This document shows positions 44,852-54,624 of a stretch of DNA of 64,000 bases, piece after piece (within the stretch, counting starts at the first letter, position 1; each line of letters begins with the position of its first letter). The translations under genes were made by a program, and so were the position numbers. The notes beneath the pieces are model-generated. The model saw only the letters and a list, made by a program, of their open reading frames with translations, was not told the origin of the DNA and did not search any database. Source of the DNA: Defluviitaleaceae bacterium. Its GTDB lineage: Bacteria; Bacillota; Clostridia; Lachnospirales; WQUN01. Where the stretch lies: the NCBI GenBank assembly GCA_009780185.1, contig WRAN01000004.1:91948-155947 (forward strand), read 5' to 3'.

Positions 44852-46804
44852 ATGTACGTAAAAAAGGTAACAGGCATCAATAAGGATTTTATGGTAGGGG
44901 CAGATATTTCAAGTTATCTATCCTTAGAAAAAAGCGGTGTCGTATTCCATGACAAATACGGAAACCCAGGAAATCTATTCGAAATCTTAAAAGACTCAGG
45001 CTTCAATTACATCCGCCTACGTGTCTGGAATGACCCTTTTGATGAAAATGGTAACGGCTACGGGGCCGGCAACTGCGACCTTTCTTGTGCAATAGAAACT
45101 GGAAAACGCGCAACAGCCGCAGGCCTTCGCACGAAGATCGCCTTCCACTATTCAGATTTTTGGGCAGATCCAGGTAAGCAAATGTCGCCAAAAGCCTGGC
45201 GGGACATGGATATCTCAACCCGCACTAATGCTTTATATGATTATACCTACGAATCCGTAACGGCCCTACTAAAAGCTGGAGTGGATGTAGGAATAGTAGC
45301 GGTGGGAAATGAAAACAACTCAACAATTGATGGTTCCGGTATGGCCGGGGTTAGTGGCAGATGGGATACGATGGAACAGGCCGCGGACTTGCTGAAATTA
45401 TTCCAGGCAGGCTGTGACGCAACTCGCAAAGCCGCTAAAGAGCAAAATGCTCAAAATCTACAGGTAGCTGTTCATATAGCCGACCCATACCAAACAGAAA
45501 ATTACCTTAATTTTGCCGACCGCTTATCAGATGCCAATATCGATTACGATATCTATGGCTCTTCGTATTATCCATTCTGGCATGGCACATTGGAAAACCT
45601 GACGGATATTCTTTCCCAAGTCTCAAAAAAGCATAATAAAGACGTACTTTGCGTAGAGACATCCTACCCCACGACCCTGGACGATGGAGACGGCTTCGAG
45701 CTTTACCCCATCAAGTACAATGAGAATTATCGCTATGCCATATCCCCCCAAGGGGCAGCCAATGCTTACCGTGATGTAGCCCAGGCCGTTGCAGATGTAC
45801 CAAGCCAAAAAGGTTTAGGCCTATTCTTATGGGAGCCCACCTGGGTACCGGTAGGTTCACCGGATAATTGGGAGCATAATTTTAAATTATGGGAAGAATA
45901 CGGCTCTGGCTGGGCAGCAAGCTACGGCTCCAGTTACAACCCCCAAATAGCGGGCCGATATGGCGGCACCGGTTGGGATAATAAAGGGATGTTTGACTTT
46001 CACGGCTACCCTCTTCCAACAATAACTGTGTTCAAGGATATGCACGAAGGCAGGGACTGTCCAATCACTATAGATGTAATGGCTGACTCCCAGGCAGAAA
46101 TCGAGTACCACGATGAATTATGCATAGAAGATGTAATGGCTACCCTCCCATGCACCGCCTTAGCAATTTACACCGATAATACCCACAAGGAATTACCCGT
46201 TTCGTGGGATATCGTACCCATATTAGATGCTTTAGAGCAAATGAAGGAGAAACCCCATGTAAAATACCTAGACCTAACAGGTATAACCTGCGACGAAGGC
46301 CGCCCTCACTGCCTACTACGCATAGCTCCTAAAAACCTAGTACAAAACCACAGCTTCGAAGACGAAGATATGTCCATGTGGTTCATAGATACAGACTACC
46401 TCTCCCGCCAATCCAAAAGCCCCAAATTCGGCGATTTTGCACTAGGCTTTAGTCGCCCTGTCCCATTGGAAGCTAATACCGGTATAGAACAAACCATAAA
46501 AATACGAGACTCAGGTACCTACACAATGGAGGCTGCAATCACCGGAATCGCTGCAAAACAAGATGCCAAAACAGACTGCAACATCTATGTAATAAAGACT
46601 AAAAAAGGCATGGAAGATGAAGATATGAAAGATGAAGATACGCACACAGTCAGTTTCGAACTATCGGGTTACAGGCAGTGGTGCTACCCAAAAATCAGCG
46701 GTATAGAGTTATCTGCCGGAGATAAACTAACAATAGGAGTAGAAATACGTGCTACCAAAGGTGCAGTAGGCGCCATAGATGAAATCTATTTATATAAGGA
46801 GTGA
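44852..46804 (+). CDS. Intracellular GH53 endo-beta-1,4-galactanase paralogue
   Basis: A 650-residue protein with the same three-part layout as the membrane-anchored GH53 at 36.4 kb but no signal or anchor. It has the GH53 barrel (about 10-375) with ADISSYLSLEKSGV and FHYSDFWADPGKQ, acid/base Glu154 in VGNENN and nucleophile Glu269 in VETSYP, then a Big_4-like segment, then a galactan-binding-like module (NLVQNHSFEDEDMSMW). It would shorten imported galacto-oligosaccharides. GGAGGAGG precedes the ATG, and the stop overlaps the GTG and ribosome site region of the GH2 gene. Confidence 0.9.
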   Translation: MYVKKVTGINKDFMVGADISSYLSLEKSGVVFHDKYGNPGNLFEILKDSGFNYIRLRVWNDPFDENGNGYGAGNCDLSCAIETGKRATAAGLRTKIAFHYSDFWADPGKQMSPKAWRDMDISTRTNALYDYTYESVTALLKAGVDVGIVAVGNENNSTIDGSGMAGVSGRWDTMEQAADLLKLFQAGCDATRKAAKEQNAQNLQVAVHIADPYQTENYLNFADRLSDANIDYDIYGSSYYPFWHGTLENLTDILSQVSKKHNKDVLCVETSYPTTLDDGDGFELYPIKYNENYRYAISPQGAANAYRDVAQAVADVPSQKGLGLFLWEPTWVPVGSPDNWEHNFKLWEEYGSGWAASYGSSYNPQIAGRYGGTGWDNKGMFDFHGYPLPTITVFKDMHEGRDCPITIDVMADSQAEIEYHDELCIEDVMATLPCTALAIYTDNTHKELPVSWDIVPILDALEQMKEKPHVKYLDLTGITCDEGRPHCLLRIAPKNLVQNHSFEDEDMSMWFIDTDYLSRQSKSPKFGDFALGFSRPVPLEANTGIEQTIKIRDSGTYTMEAAITGIAAKQDAKTDCNIYVIKTKKGMEDEDMKDEDTHTVSFELSGYRQWCYPKISGIELSAGDKLTIGVEIRATKGAVGAIDEIYLYKE

Positions 46805-46809
46805 TTCCT

Positions 46810-49182
46810 ATGTATTTACAAAAAAAATCCCCAAGGCAATTGGAATTTTTCGGCTTCGACTGGCAGTTTAAACTGGAAGAAGAAAAAGACTATAGGCTGG
46901 TACAATTGCCCCATGACTGGAGTGTCGAATATCCCTTCGACGAACACGCCCCATCCTTCGGCTCCGGCGGCTATGTAAAAACTGGCGTTGGCTTGTATAA
47001 AAAACACTTCACAGTAGACCCAGCCACCAAAGGGCGCAGAGTCGTTGTGCATTTCGAAGGCGCATATATGTGCTCTAGCGTAACCCTTAACGGCAAAGCA
47101 CTGGGCGAGCATGTATATGGCTATACCCCATTTGAATACGAAATTACCGATATTCTCAACTACGATGGCGAAAATATTATAGAAGTCAAGGTAGACAACT
47201 CACAGCAACCCAACTCCAGGTGGTACACAGGCTCCGGCATAACCCGGGATGTATGGCTTAAAGCCGTAAACCAAGCTCATATCCCCACCTACGGTACCTA
47301 TATAACCACATGCCAACCATTTAAAAATCAAGCCCAGATTAATATCGAAACAACAATAGTAGCCCCGATAGATAAAGGCATCCACCTGGAAACCTCTATA
47401 CTAGATGGGGAAGGAAAATGTATTGCCATAGCCAGAACTCTGGTATGTAATCAGAAAATTTCCCAGGAAATAATGATTAAAAACCCAAACCTATGGTGCG
47501 ATAAAAATCCATACCTATATAAAGCCGTGTCCAAATTAAAAGAAGGCGACGCAGTATTAGACGAATATGAAACCATCTTCGGTATACGAGACGTTGAGTT
47601 CCATCCGGATCGTGGCTGCTTAATAAACGGTAACCAAGTAAAGCTAAACGGCGTATGCCTACACCACGATGGCGGAGCAGTAGGTGCTGCAGTACCAGAA
47701 AAAATCTGGCGCCGCCGTCTAATCCTGCTAAAAGAAATGGGTTGCAATGCCATCCGCACAGCCCATAACCCACCAGACACCAGCCTTCTTCGCCTATGTG
47801 ATGAACTAGGCTTCTATGTAATGGATGAAGCATTTGACGAATGGGATTATCTAAAATGGAAATCGGCAGGAAGCAACACCCACGAAAGCCGCGGTTATTC
47901 CGAATGGTTTAAAGATAATTATATGAAAGACATAACAGCCATGCTGTACCGTGACCGTAACCACGCCTCAGTAATAATGTGGAGCATTGGCAACGAAGTC
48001 CCAGAGCAAACAGATCCAAAAGGTCATATCTTAGCCAAAGAACTTCAAGATATCTGCCATCAAATTGACCCGACTCGTCTATGTACCCAAGGCAATGACC
48101 AAATATGTGCAGAGCCACGCCCCGCAACGGAGGATTTCCTAAACACCCTGGATATAGTAGGCTACAACTATACAGGCCGTTGGCGCACCCGTGCAGAAAC
48201 CTTATATCACGATGATAAGCGCGCCAACCCCGACTGGTTGATTTTGGGCACAGAAAACCCATCAGTAGCCGGAGTGCGCGGCGACTACGCAATGGATGTA
48301 CCCATAAACCCATGGCGCAGACCATATTTTTCTGCCCCTGTTAATGCAGGGCGGCTACTGCGCTTTACAATGACCCATGACTATGTACTAGGTGACTTTA
48401 TGTGGACAGGAATCGACCATTTAGGAGAGGCTCACTGGCCACACCGCAGCTCTTCCTCTGGCGTAATCGACACTGCGGGTTTTGTCAAAGACCCATTCTA
48501 TTTCTATAAAAGTATCTGGCGTCGGGAAACCCCATTCTGTCACGTATTCCCCAACCGCAACCTAGCCGACATTCCAGAAGGAACGGTACTTCCAGTACTA
48601 TGTTACACCAATTGCACTTATACAGAGCTATTTGTAAACGGTAAATCCTACGGCAAAAAATCCTACAGCTACCCCCTATATGGCATGACCGAAACTTACG
48701 GCCATTTCGACACCCCTCCAATAAGCGCCAATACAGACGATCTATTCCTAAGCTGGGACGTCCCCTTCGAGCCAGGAACGTTGGAAGTAGTAGGCTATAA
48801 CCTAGACAAAGAAGAAATCTGCCGCCACAAAGTACAGACCGCCAAAGCCCCAATTAAAATTAAAGCCACCACCGACACTCAAGCCCTGCAAGCCGACGGC
48901 AGAGACATGGCACATATTGAACTTATTCTTCTAGATGAAGACAATATCTTCAACCCAGAAGCCACAAATATAATCCACGTAAAAGTAGAAGGCCCAGCTA
49001 AGCTAATAGGCCTAGACAACGGTAATCCTGTAAGCCACACATCTTTCAAAGGCAGTGAAATGGCTGCCCACAAAGGTTTACTACTAGCAATGATTCAGTC
49101 TCAAAGAGAAGTTGGCAAAGTGAAGATTACCATTGCCTCAGAAGGGCTTATTTCTACTGTTGTCGAACTTGATATAGTGTAA
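46810..49182 (+). CDS. GH2 beta-galactosidase
   Basis: A 790-residue GH2 enzyme without a signal peptide. The sugar-binding and immunoglobulin-like domains fill about 1-270, the barrel about 275-570, and extra beta domains the rest. GCNAIRTAHNPPDTSLLRLC and MDEAFDEWDY are family marks. The acid/base is Glu396 in SIGNEVPEQ and the likely nucleophile is Glu482 in ILGTENPS. It should release galactose from galacto-oligosaccharides, completing the pathway. AAGGAG at 46796-46801 fits the ATG at 46810 better than the GTG at 46801. Confidence 0.9.
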   Translation: MYLQKKSPRQLEFFGFDWQFKLEEEKDYRLVQLPHDWSVEYPFDEHAPSFGSGGYVKTGVGLYKKHFTVDPATKGRRVVVHFEGAYMCSSVTLNGKALGEHVYGYTPFEYEITDILNYDGENIIEVKVDNSQQPNSRWYTGSGITRDVWLKAVNQAHIPTYGTYITTCQPFKNQAQINIETTIVAPIDKGIHLETSILDGEGKCIAIARTLVCNQKISQEIMIKNPNLWCDKNPYLYKAVSKLKEGDAVLDEYETIFGIRDVEFHPDRGCLINGNQVKLNGVCLHHDGGAVGAAVPEKIWRRRLILLKEMGCNAIRTAHNPPDTSLLRLCDELGFYVMDEAFDEWDYLKWKSAGSNTHESRGYSEWFKDNYMKDITAMLYRDRNHASVIMWSIGNEVPEQTDPKGHILAKELQDICHQIDPTRLCTQGNDQICAEPRPATEDFLNTLDIVGYNYTGRWRTRAETLYHDDKRANPDWLILGTENPSVAGVRGDYAMDVPINPWRRPYFSAPVNAGRLLRFTMTHDYVLGDFMWTGIDHLGEAHWPHRSSSSGVIDTAGFVKDPFYFYKSIWRRETPFCHVFPNRNLADIPEGTVLPVLCYTNCTYTELFVNGKSYGKKSYSYPLYGMTETYGHFDTPPISANTDDLFLSWDVPFEPGTLEVVGYNLDKEEICRHKVQTAKAPIKIKATTDTQALQADGRDMAHIELILLDEDNIFNPEATNIIHVKVEGPAKLIGLDNGNPVSHTSFKGSEMAAHKGLLLAMIQSQREVGKVKITIASEGLISTVVELDIV

Positions 49183-49223
49183 ACAAAATGCAGTGCAAAC
49201 AAGTGTAACGCTTCTCATAATAA

Positions 49224-49259
49224 AAAAATCCCACGAGTAAACTAAATCGTGGGATTTTT
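49224..49259 (+). terminator. Terminator of the glycan-use operon
   Basis: AAAAATCCCACGA (49224-49236) pairs with TCGTGGGATTTTT (49247-49259). The T-rich and A-rich sides allow it to act on both strands, between the convergent GH2 and HtrA genes. Confidence 0.85.
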
Positions 49260-49378
49260 GTTTGCACCTTACAAAATACTAGCAATAAAAACCACAATGA
49301 CAAAGACAAACGAAATACTCTTCGCGCCAATATTTTTTCATTGGCAAGGAGAGTTTTTCGTTTGTCGGGCTTGGCATG

Positions 49379-50608
49379 CTACCGAGTAATACTCCCAAGT
49401 TCCACAACAAGCTCAATAAGCACCCCGTTCCTATAGACCCCAACAACAACCTCATCCCCAGGTTCATGCTCCCAAAGAGCCAAAATAAAATCATCCCGAC
49501 CGGTAACTTCAAACCCTCCAAAGGACACCATCAAATCCCATTCCATAAACCCGCTAAAATATGCAGGACTATACTCAACAACACGAGTAACCAATACCCC
49601 AGTAGCAGGAAGGTTAAACATCTGGCGTATAGGCTCAGTTATTTCTTCATGATAAATCCCTAACCATACATGACGTGTAGGGCCTTGCTCTTGTAACTCT
49701 ATCAGTAAATCCCTCACATCATTAACAGGCAGAACATATCCCATACCCTCGATTCCATGGCCAAATAGCTTAGCAGTAACTATCCCAATAACCTCACCAT
49801 TTTGATTAATAAGCGGGCCGCCACTATTACCCTGATTTACAGCAGCGTCAGTCTGGAGTACATCAAGGGTCAAGGATGTATTAGTATTTTGATCATGTAC
49901 AGATATCTGTAGATTAACAGCGCTGATTATCCCCTTAGTTACTGTTTGCCCAGCCCCCATTGCATTACCAATAGCAACAACAGAGTCCCCCATACGCATC
50001 ATATCAGAGCAGCCAAGCGCAGCCACTGTAAAGGGTACACCTTTTTCGAGAAGATCTTCAATAGATACCGCAAGTACCGCAAGGTCAAAATCCGGCTCTG
50101 AGCCGATTACAATAGCAGGAACCCTTTCGTTATCATCAAGAGAAATAGTTATTGCGTTGGTGTTGGCAATAACATGGTGGTTAGTGGCAATAAATACATA
50201 TTCATCATCTTTGGCAAAAATAAACCCAGACCCCGCTCCATGATTCTCAGAAGGAACTCCAAAACCTCTGTGTCCAGTGAAAGAGGTTACGTTGATGCTT
50301 ACCACCGCATCCTTTACCTTGGCTATAATATTTGTGAAGTCAGGTGTATGGGCATCTATTGCAATAATAATAGGTTCTTCGGCCACAGTGCTAAAATCGC
50401 TATTTTGATTTGTCTGGATATAAGCAGGCTCTTGCATAAAACGCTGTACTAAAAAATATCCAGTGCTTAAACCCAGCCCCAAAAACACGCCACCTATGGC
50501 AATGGCCATCATAGATATCAAAAGCTTAGCAAGTATCCCTTTTCTTTTTGGTGGTGGGGTATATATATGAGCTGGTGCTGTTGGTAATGATTTTTGATAA
50601 AAATCCAT
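49379..50608 (-). CDS. htrA: HtrA/DegP-type trypsin-like serine protease
   Basis: A 409-residue membrane-anchored protease. It has a Pro-rich N-terminus, one helix (about 33-55), a protease domain and one C-terminal PDZ domain. The catalytic triad is His145 (ATNHHVI), Asp175 (PDFDLAVLAVS) and Ser262 (VNQGNSGGPLIN). It degrades or refolds damaged exported proteins. GGAGG lies before the ATG at 50608; a TTG at 50620 is inside the ribosome site. Single gene, divergent from the metalloprotease at 50.9 kb. Confidence 0.95.
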   Translation of the reverse strand: MDFYQKSLPTAPAHIYTPPPKRKGILAKLLISMMAIAIGGVFLGLGLSTGYFLVQRFMQEPAYIQTNQNSDFSTVAEEPIIIAIDAHTPDFTNIIAKVKDAVVSINVTSFTGHRGFGVPSENHGAGSGFIFAKDDEYVFIATNHHVIANTNAITISLDDNERVPAIVIGSEPDFDLAVLAVSIEDLLEKGVPFTVAALGCSDMMRMGDSVVAIGNAMGAGQTVTKGIISAVNLQISVHDQNTNTSLTLDVLQTDAAVNQGNSGGPLINQNGEVIGIVTAKLFGHGIEGMGYVLPVNDVRDLLIELQEQGPTRHVWLGIYHEEITEPIRQMFNLPATGVLVTRVVEYSPAYFSGFMEWDLMVSFGGFEVTGRDDFILALWEHEPGDEVVVGVYRNGVLIELVVELGSITR

Positions 50609-50906
50609 ATTATCCTCCAAATTTTAAATTTGAAACGCAAATGCATTATAGAGGATTATATACCCTAATGTGTATACATTATGTAAATTTAATTATTTTA
50701 ACGTGTAGTTATATATGTATTATATACTTTTCGAGTGTTCGATGGCATGTTTGGGGTAAAATTCGATATGTTTAGACAAGTACATATAAAGAGTAAAATA
50801 GAAATCCAATGTCTGAGGATTCTCCCAAATGGTGATAATCCTACTAAAAATGAATTAATTCGAAATCCAACGAGACGGTTTCTCATTTAATTCCTTTGGA
50901 GGTCAC
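50609..50906. other. 298-bp divergent intergenic region
   Basis: AT-rich gap between the divergent htrA and metalloprotease genes. It holds the htrA ribosome site, unresolved promoters and the 50852-50887 repeat. I see no coding frame or structured RNA family in it. Confidence 0.6.
50852..50887. repeat. Repeat related to 23021-23067
   Basis: AATTAATTCGAAATCCAA followed by a short GC-containing core and CGGTTTCTCATT. The same two blocks, in reverse orientation and with a longer hairpin between them, lie at 23021-23067. Confidence 0.65.
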
Positions 50907-52583
50907 ATGATTCGCGGTAAACAGTTTAATCGACTAACAAGAGTATTTTTTGGTCTAATAGGGTTTAGTTCAGTTGTCGCCTTATCGTTCCTTGTCATAA
51001 GTGACGTAGACAAACACCTCCTTTTATCTCGTATGGAAGATCGTATCTATATAGCACAAGAAGCAGAGGCGTATACCCCCCAGCCAATACTCCCAACACC
51101 AGCACCTCCTATATCCCTTATGCCTCCTCCCCAGCCTCAATATGAGGAGGAAGAGGCTGAACCACTGCCAAGAATCATAATCTTGGAAGCAGAGGACTAT
51201 ATTTCCTATAAGGGCTATGCCTTCACTGTGTCTGTAGGTTTTAGCTCCCATCCGTTAAATTTTCATGTAGGCCAGGAGGTAGATGCTGCAGTTGCGATGG
51301 AGACAATAAACAATATTGTAGATATGTTTGACCTCCTATATGAGCTTTTCCCAGGCCAACCTGCTATTGATTATTTTATTACAACTGAACCTAATAACGG
51401 GCTGAGTAGGCATGTAAACTACAATTTTTATGAAGATCCGACTATTGGATTTATTACTTATCTATATTTTTCACAAAATCTATATTATCCACTGCCTTGG
51501 TGGCTATGTATCGGTCTTGAGCATTATTTGCAAAGTAATGAAGAAGTAAGTCTTTTGACTGTAGAAGAGTTAACGGCAACTCTAAGGCCCCAATCAAATG
51601 CAATGCCCTTTGGCGATGCTTGGTTTATACCAGCTCTTGCACCTCGCAATCCTTCTGGTGATATAGGGGATATTGGCTATACATTAGTAAAAAGCTGGTC
51701 ACAGGCAGATGTACTATACGATATGATAAGGGAAGCTCAAACCGATGCGTACCGTTTTATACTAAGTTTTAATGAGTATAAGAATGGTCTATTACAATCA
51801 TCAGATTTACCTGCTACCCAGGTTTTATACCGCTTTGGGGATTTTAAAGTAATTACGTCACAAGGGGGATATATCTTTATTGATGATGATTACGAATGGA
51901 CACTAGCAAGAGTTAATAGTTTTATCCGGTATATGGATGATGCTATAATGTTTATTCGGGATTATTTTCAGATTACCAATCCATATCGTATTCCTGTAAC
52001 GCTATATCCTTTTGGTGTAATAAATGTTCCGGACAGCATAGCTGAGCTGGCCTATGCCTTTGGATGGGATGCCCCTGATGTTAATTTTGTTACCAATGAT
52101 GAAATAATTCTTGCAAGCACCTCCCGCTTTGGTACATGGGCCATCCCCCATGAGGTCGCTCATATTCTTCTATTTAGAGAATTCCCAGCTTACCGTCCCC
52201 CTACGTGGATGGTAGAAGGAATGGCGGTACTGGGAGAAATTTTATTTAGAGATGCCTTTACAGGCACAAGAACCTACCGATTCAATGTCCCCACAGTAGC
52301 TAATATCGATGCTTTGGCAAGGAACAGCTCTGGCCATATCCTACCGCTGCACTATGGCGAAGACACTTTTGGCAGAGACATGTGGACTTATGATGAAGCA
52401 GGGTCATTTGTGCTGTATTTATATAATAATTTTGGTATAGAAACTTTGCTTGCGATGTATAAATCTAATAACTATAACCAGTTTGAAATAGCAAAAGAGA
52501 TATTTGGTGCCTCTCTTGATGATTTATTATTAAGTTGGCGGAGATTTCTATGGCCGACAGGGGAGCCAGCGGACTGGTGGTAA
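50907..52583 (+). CDS. Membrane-anchored gluzincin metalloprotease (MA-type)
   Basis: A 558-residue protein with an N-terminal helix (about 13-33), a Pro/Glu-rich stalk (about 50-90) and a large extracytoplasmic part. Zinc motif HEVAH is at 415-419, with the third-ligand candidate Glu437 in WMVEGMA, the Peptidase_MA-like arrangement. FVLYLYNNFGIETLLAMY near the end is also typical of these proteins. Substrate unknown; it could act on surface or wall proteins. GGAGG precedes the ATG. It heads a run of envelope genes. Confidence 0.82.
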   Translation: MIRGKQFNRLTRVFFGLIGFSSVVALSFLVISDVDKHLLLSRMEDRIYIAQEAEAYTPQPILPTPAPPISLMPPPQPQYEEEEAEPLPRIIILEAEDYISYKGYAFTVSVGFSSHPLNFHVGQEVDAAVAMETINNIVDMFDLLYELFPGQPAIDYFITTEPNNGLSRHVNYNFYEDPTIGFITYLYFSQNLYYPLPWWLCIGLEHYLQSNEEVSLLTVEELTATLRPQSNAMPFGDAWFIPALAPRNPSGDIGDIGYTLVKSWSQADVLYDMIREAQTDAYRFILSFNEYKNGLLQSSDLPATQVLYRFGDFKVITSQGGYIFIDDDYEWTLARVNSFIRYMDDAIMFIRDYFQITNPYRIPVTLYPFGVINVPDSIAELAYAFGWDAPDVNFVTNDEIILASTSRFGTWAIPHEVAHILLFREFPAYRPPTWMVEGMAVLGEILFRDAFTGTRTYRFNVPTVANIDALARNSSGHILPLHYGEDTFGRDMWTYDEAGSFVLYLYNNFGIETLLAMYKSNNYNQFEIAKEIFGASLDDLLLSWRRFLWPTGEPADWW

Positions 52584-52633
52584 TTATGAATAAAACCTTT
52601 TAAAATGGGGAATTGCCATACATGGAGGAATCA

Positions 52634-53602
52634 ATGGACCTAATACAGAAAATAAAAATCAATTCTAAAAAAATCGTTTCATGGGCAGGGACACTACTTA
52701 TGGTTGCGTCCCTTGTTTTTTTGGGGCGCCGTTTGTTTAGCTATCAGGCAGACTTTGAAATATCTTCCTTGATTACAAGTACAGTTATAATCGGCCTGGT
52801 TCTTGTGACATTATTTGAAGGCTTTGGGATTTTACTGGCTTCGTTTAACTTTAGGGCCTTAGTAAAAAACGTATCCGGCTTTTTAGTAGATAGGCCTTTA
52901 GCCATGGTGGTGTATACCGTCTCCAACTTATATAAATATATCCCCGGCGGAGTTATGTATGTAGCTGGCCGCCATAGGCTTGCAGTGGAAACGGAGGCGT
53001 TAAGCCATTCAAAGGTGGCTCTTTCTACTGTTTTGGAAGGGATAATTATTGCTTTTGCGGCAATTGTACTTATAATAGTGACGGTTTTTGACCATGCAGC
53101 GGAATATCTAAGATATGTAGAGCTACCAACAGCTGTTGTGGTGGTTTTGATTGCAGTGGTGGTTATTGCGGGGTCTGTACTTTTTTCTCTTAGGAAAAAA
53201 ATTGCCGACAAGATGCAAAAACTTTTTGAACATATGCGTGTGTTAAGCCCTCTTGTGTTACTCAAGCGTTTCGGGTTTGGCCTTATACTTATGACCTTAT
53301 GGGGTGGAACCTTTCTTGCTACTTTGATGGTAATGGGGCAACCCCTTACCCCTAGCCAGGTACCGACTGTGATCGGGCTGTTCCTACTGTCATGGCTTGC
53401 GGGCTTTTTAACTCCAGGAGCACCAAGCGGCTTAGGGATTCGTGAAGTTGTTATACTAATGTTTATGGGGGGCATTTTGAATGAAGAGATTCTATTATCG
53501 GCAATGATAATGCACAGAATTGTGGCTGCCGTAGGTGATGTAACAGCATATGGCATCGCAATTGGCTATGCCAAGCTTAAACAAAAAGCTGTTAATATCT
53601 AA
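52634..53602 (+). CDS. Lysylphosphatidylglycerol flippase-like (UPF0104) membrane protein
   Basis: A 322-residue protein with about eight helices. SNLYKYIPGGVMYVAGRHRL and FLTPGAPSGLGIREVVILM are the two conserved loops of the LPG-synthase membrane region family. There is no synthase domain, so it may translocate a lipid or glycolipid rather than make one. The ATG at 52634 with GGAGG at 52624-52628 is chosen; seven upstream in-frame codons would start at a TTG. A GGGGAATTGCCATA string before it resembles the end of the 104-bp hairpin element. Confidence 0.85.
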   Translation: MDLIQKIKINSKKIVSWAGTLLMVASLVFLGRRLFSYQADFEISSLITSTVIIGLVLVTLFEGFGILLASFNFRALVKNVSGFLVDRPLAMVVYTVSNLYKYIPGGVMYVAGRHRLAVETEALSHSKVALSTVLEGIIIAFAAIVLIIVTVFDHAAEYLRYVELPTAVVVVLIAVVVIAGSVLFSLRKKIADKMQKLFEHMRVLSPLVLLKRFGFGLILMTLWGGTFLATLMVMGQPLTPSQVPTVIGLFLLSWLAGFLTPGAPSGLGIREVVILMFMGGILNEEILLSAMIMHRIVAAVGDVTAYGIAIGYAKLKQKAVNI

Positions 53603-53671
53603 GTATATGCAAATTTTCTGGACTTTTTTGCTATGTCATTATAATATGGCAATGACTGGCGGAGGTAATAT

Positions 53672-54526
53672 ATGATTAATGAACTAAAGATTATTACTAT
53701 GACTAGGCTTGCCCTTTATGATAAACATGAAGGATCACAGGATCGTATTGCCAACGATTATTTTAGACATGACTTTATCTACCGTAATAACTTGGGTACC
53801 CGCATTGCCGTTGGCCTTGGCGGGTTGATTATATTGCTTATTTATTGGCTTAGAGCATTACTGGTTAATGAGCTGGATATATTTGAGCTTAATATCCAAG
53901 AACATGTAACAGATTCGGTGTTTTTTTTATTAGCCATATTAGCCGTTTACTCTTTAATAGGAAGCATACAGGGTACACGGCAATATTACTTGGTGCAAAA
54001 GCGTTTGGCTCAATACCAGGCCATGGTACGTCAACTTGAAAGACTTGAGGAGCGCTCACATCGTGCATACGAAGATGATGAAGTTTTAGAAGATTCTACT
54101 TTGAAAACACAAGAAGATATAAGCTCAACAAGGCACTACAACCCAACCCCTCCTATTCGAACCCAGCAGCCTCCACCCGAACCAGTAAGACGCCAACGGC
54201 CATCACAAATGCCGCCTCCATATACCAGAACTAGGCCAAGGCCAAGTCACTATACCGCACCAAGTCCATCACACGCACCGCGTCCGAGTGAGGAAACAAG
54301 ACCAATAACTAGGCCAAGGCCATCAGACTCTTTAGAGCATACAAGGCATGTCACTAGATCCGTGGAGAGACCTAGCCCACCAAGGCCTTTAGAGCACACA
54401 AGACCATCTGATTCCATTGATCACACAAGTTCAATAGATAGAAGTCCTCATGACTCAATAGACCTTACAAGGCCAATAGAACGTTCGCGGCCAAAACCCC
54501 TAAATCCTGAAAGCATAGATGAGTAA
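53672..54526 (+). CDS. Unrecognised two-helix protein with Pro/Ser/Arg-rich tail
   Basis: A 284-residue protein I cannot assign. Residues about 48-67 and 83-103 are hydrophobic helices. A charged, coiled-coil-prone stretch follows (QKRLAQYQAMVRQLERLEER). From about 150 to the end it is low complexity, rich in P, R, S, T and H, with near-repeats of RPSDSLEHTR and DSIDHT or DSIDLT type. The tail is probably disordered and cytoplasmic. GGAGG precedes the ATG. It is 69 bases after the flippase-like gene and may share its transcript. Confidence 0.7.
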   Translation: MINELKIITMTRLALYDKHEGSQDRIANDYFRHDFIYRNNLGTRIAVGLGGLIILLIYWLRALLVNELDIFELNIQEHVTDSVFFLLAILAVYSLIGSIQGTRQYYLVQKRLAQYQAMVRQLERLEERSHRAYEDDEVLEDSTLKTQEDISSTRHYNPTPPIRTQQPPPEPVRRQRPSQMPPPYTRTRPRPSHYTAPSPSHAPRPSEETRPITRPRPSDSLEHTRHVTRSVERPSPPRPLEHTRPSDSIDHTSSIDRSPHDSIDLTRPIERSRPKPLNPESIDE

Positions 54527-54553
54527 GAAAAGCTAAAGATAAACGCAATGTAA

Positions 54554-54601
54554 AGCGAATCAAACAAAGAACGGACTCGTCCGATTCTGAATTAATTCGC
54601 T
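54554..54601. repeat. Nested palindrome of the AATTAATT family
   Basis: AGCGAAT (54554-54560) pairs with ATTCGCT (54595-54601), and inside it CGGAC (54572-54576) pairs with GTCCG (54579-54583). It contains GAATTAATTCGC, as in the 7062-7083 palindrome. Confidence 0.6.
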
Positions 54602-54624
54602 GTATAGCAAAAAGGAGCTCTTTA

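Noticed and set aside
52744..53556. 270-codon minus-strand frame over the flippase-like gene
   Set aside because: The hydrophobic plus-strand protein with family motifs explains the open antisense frame.
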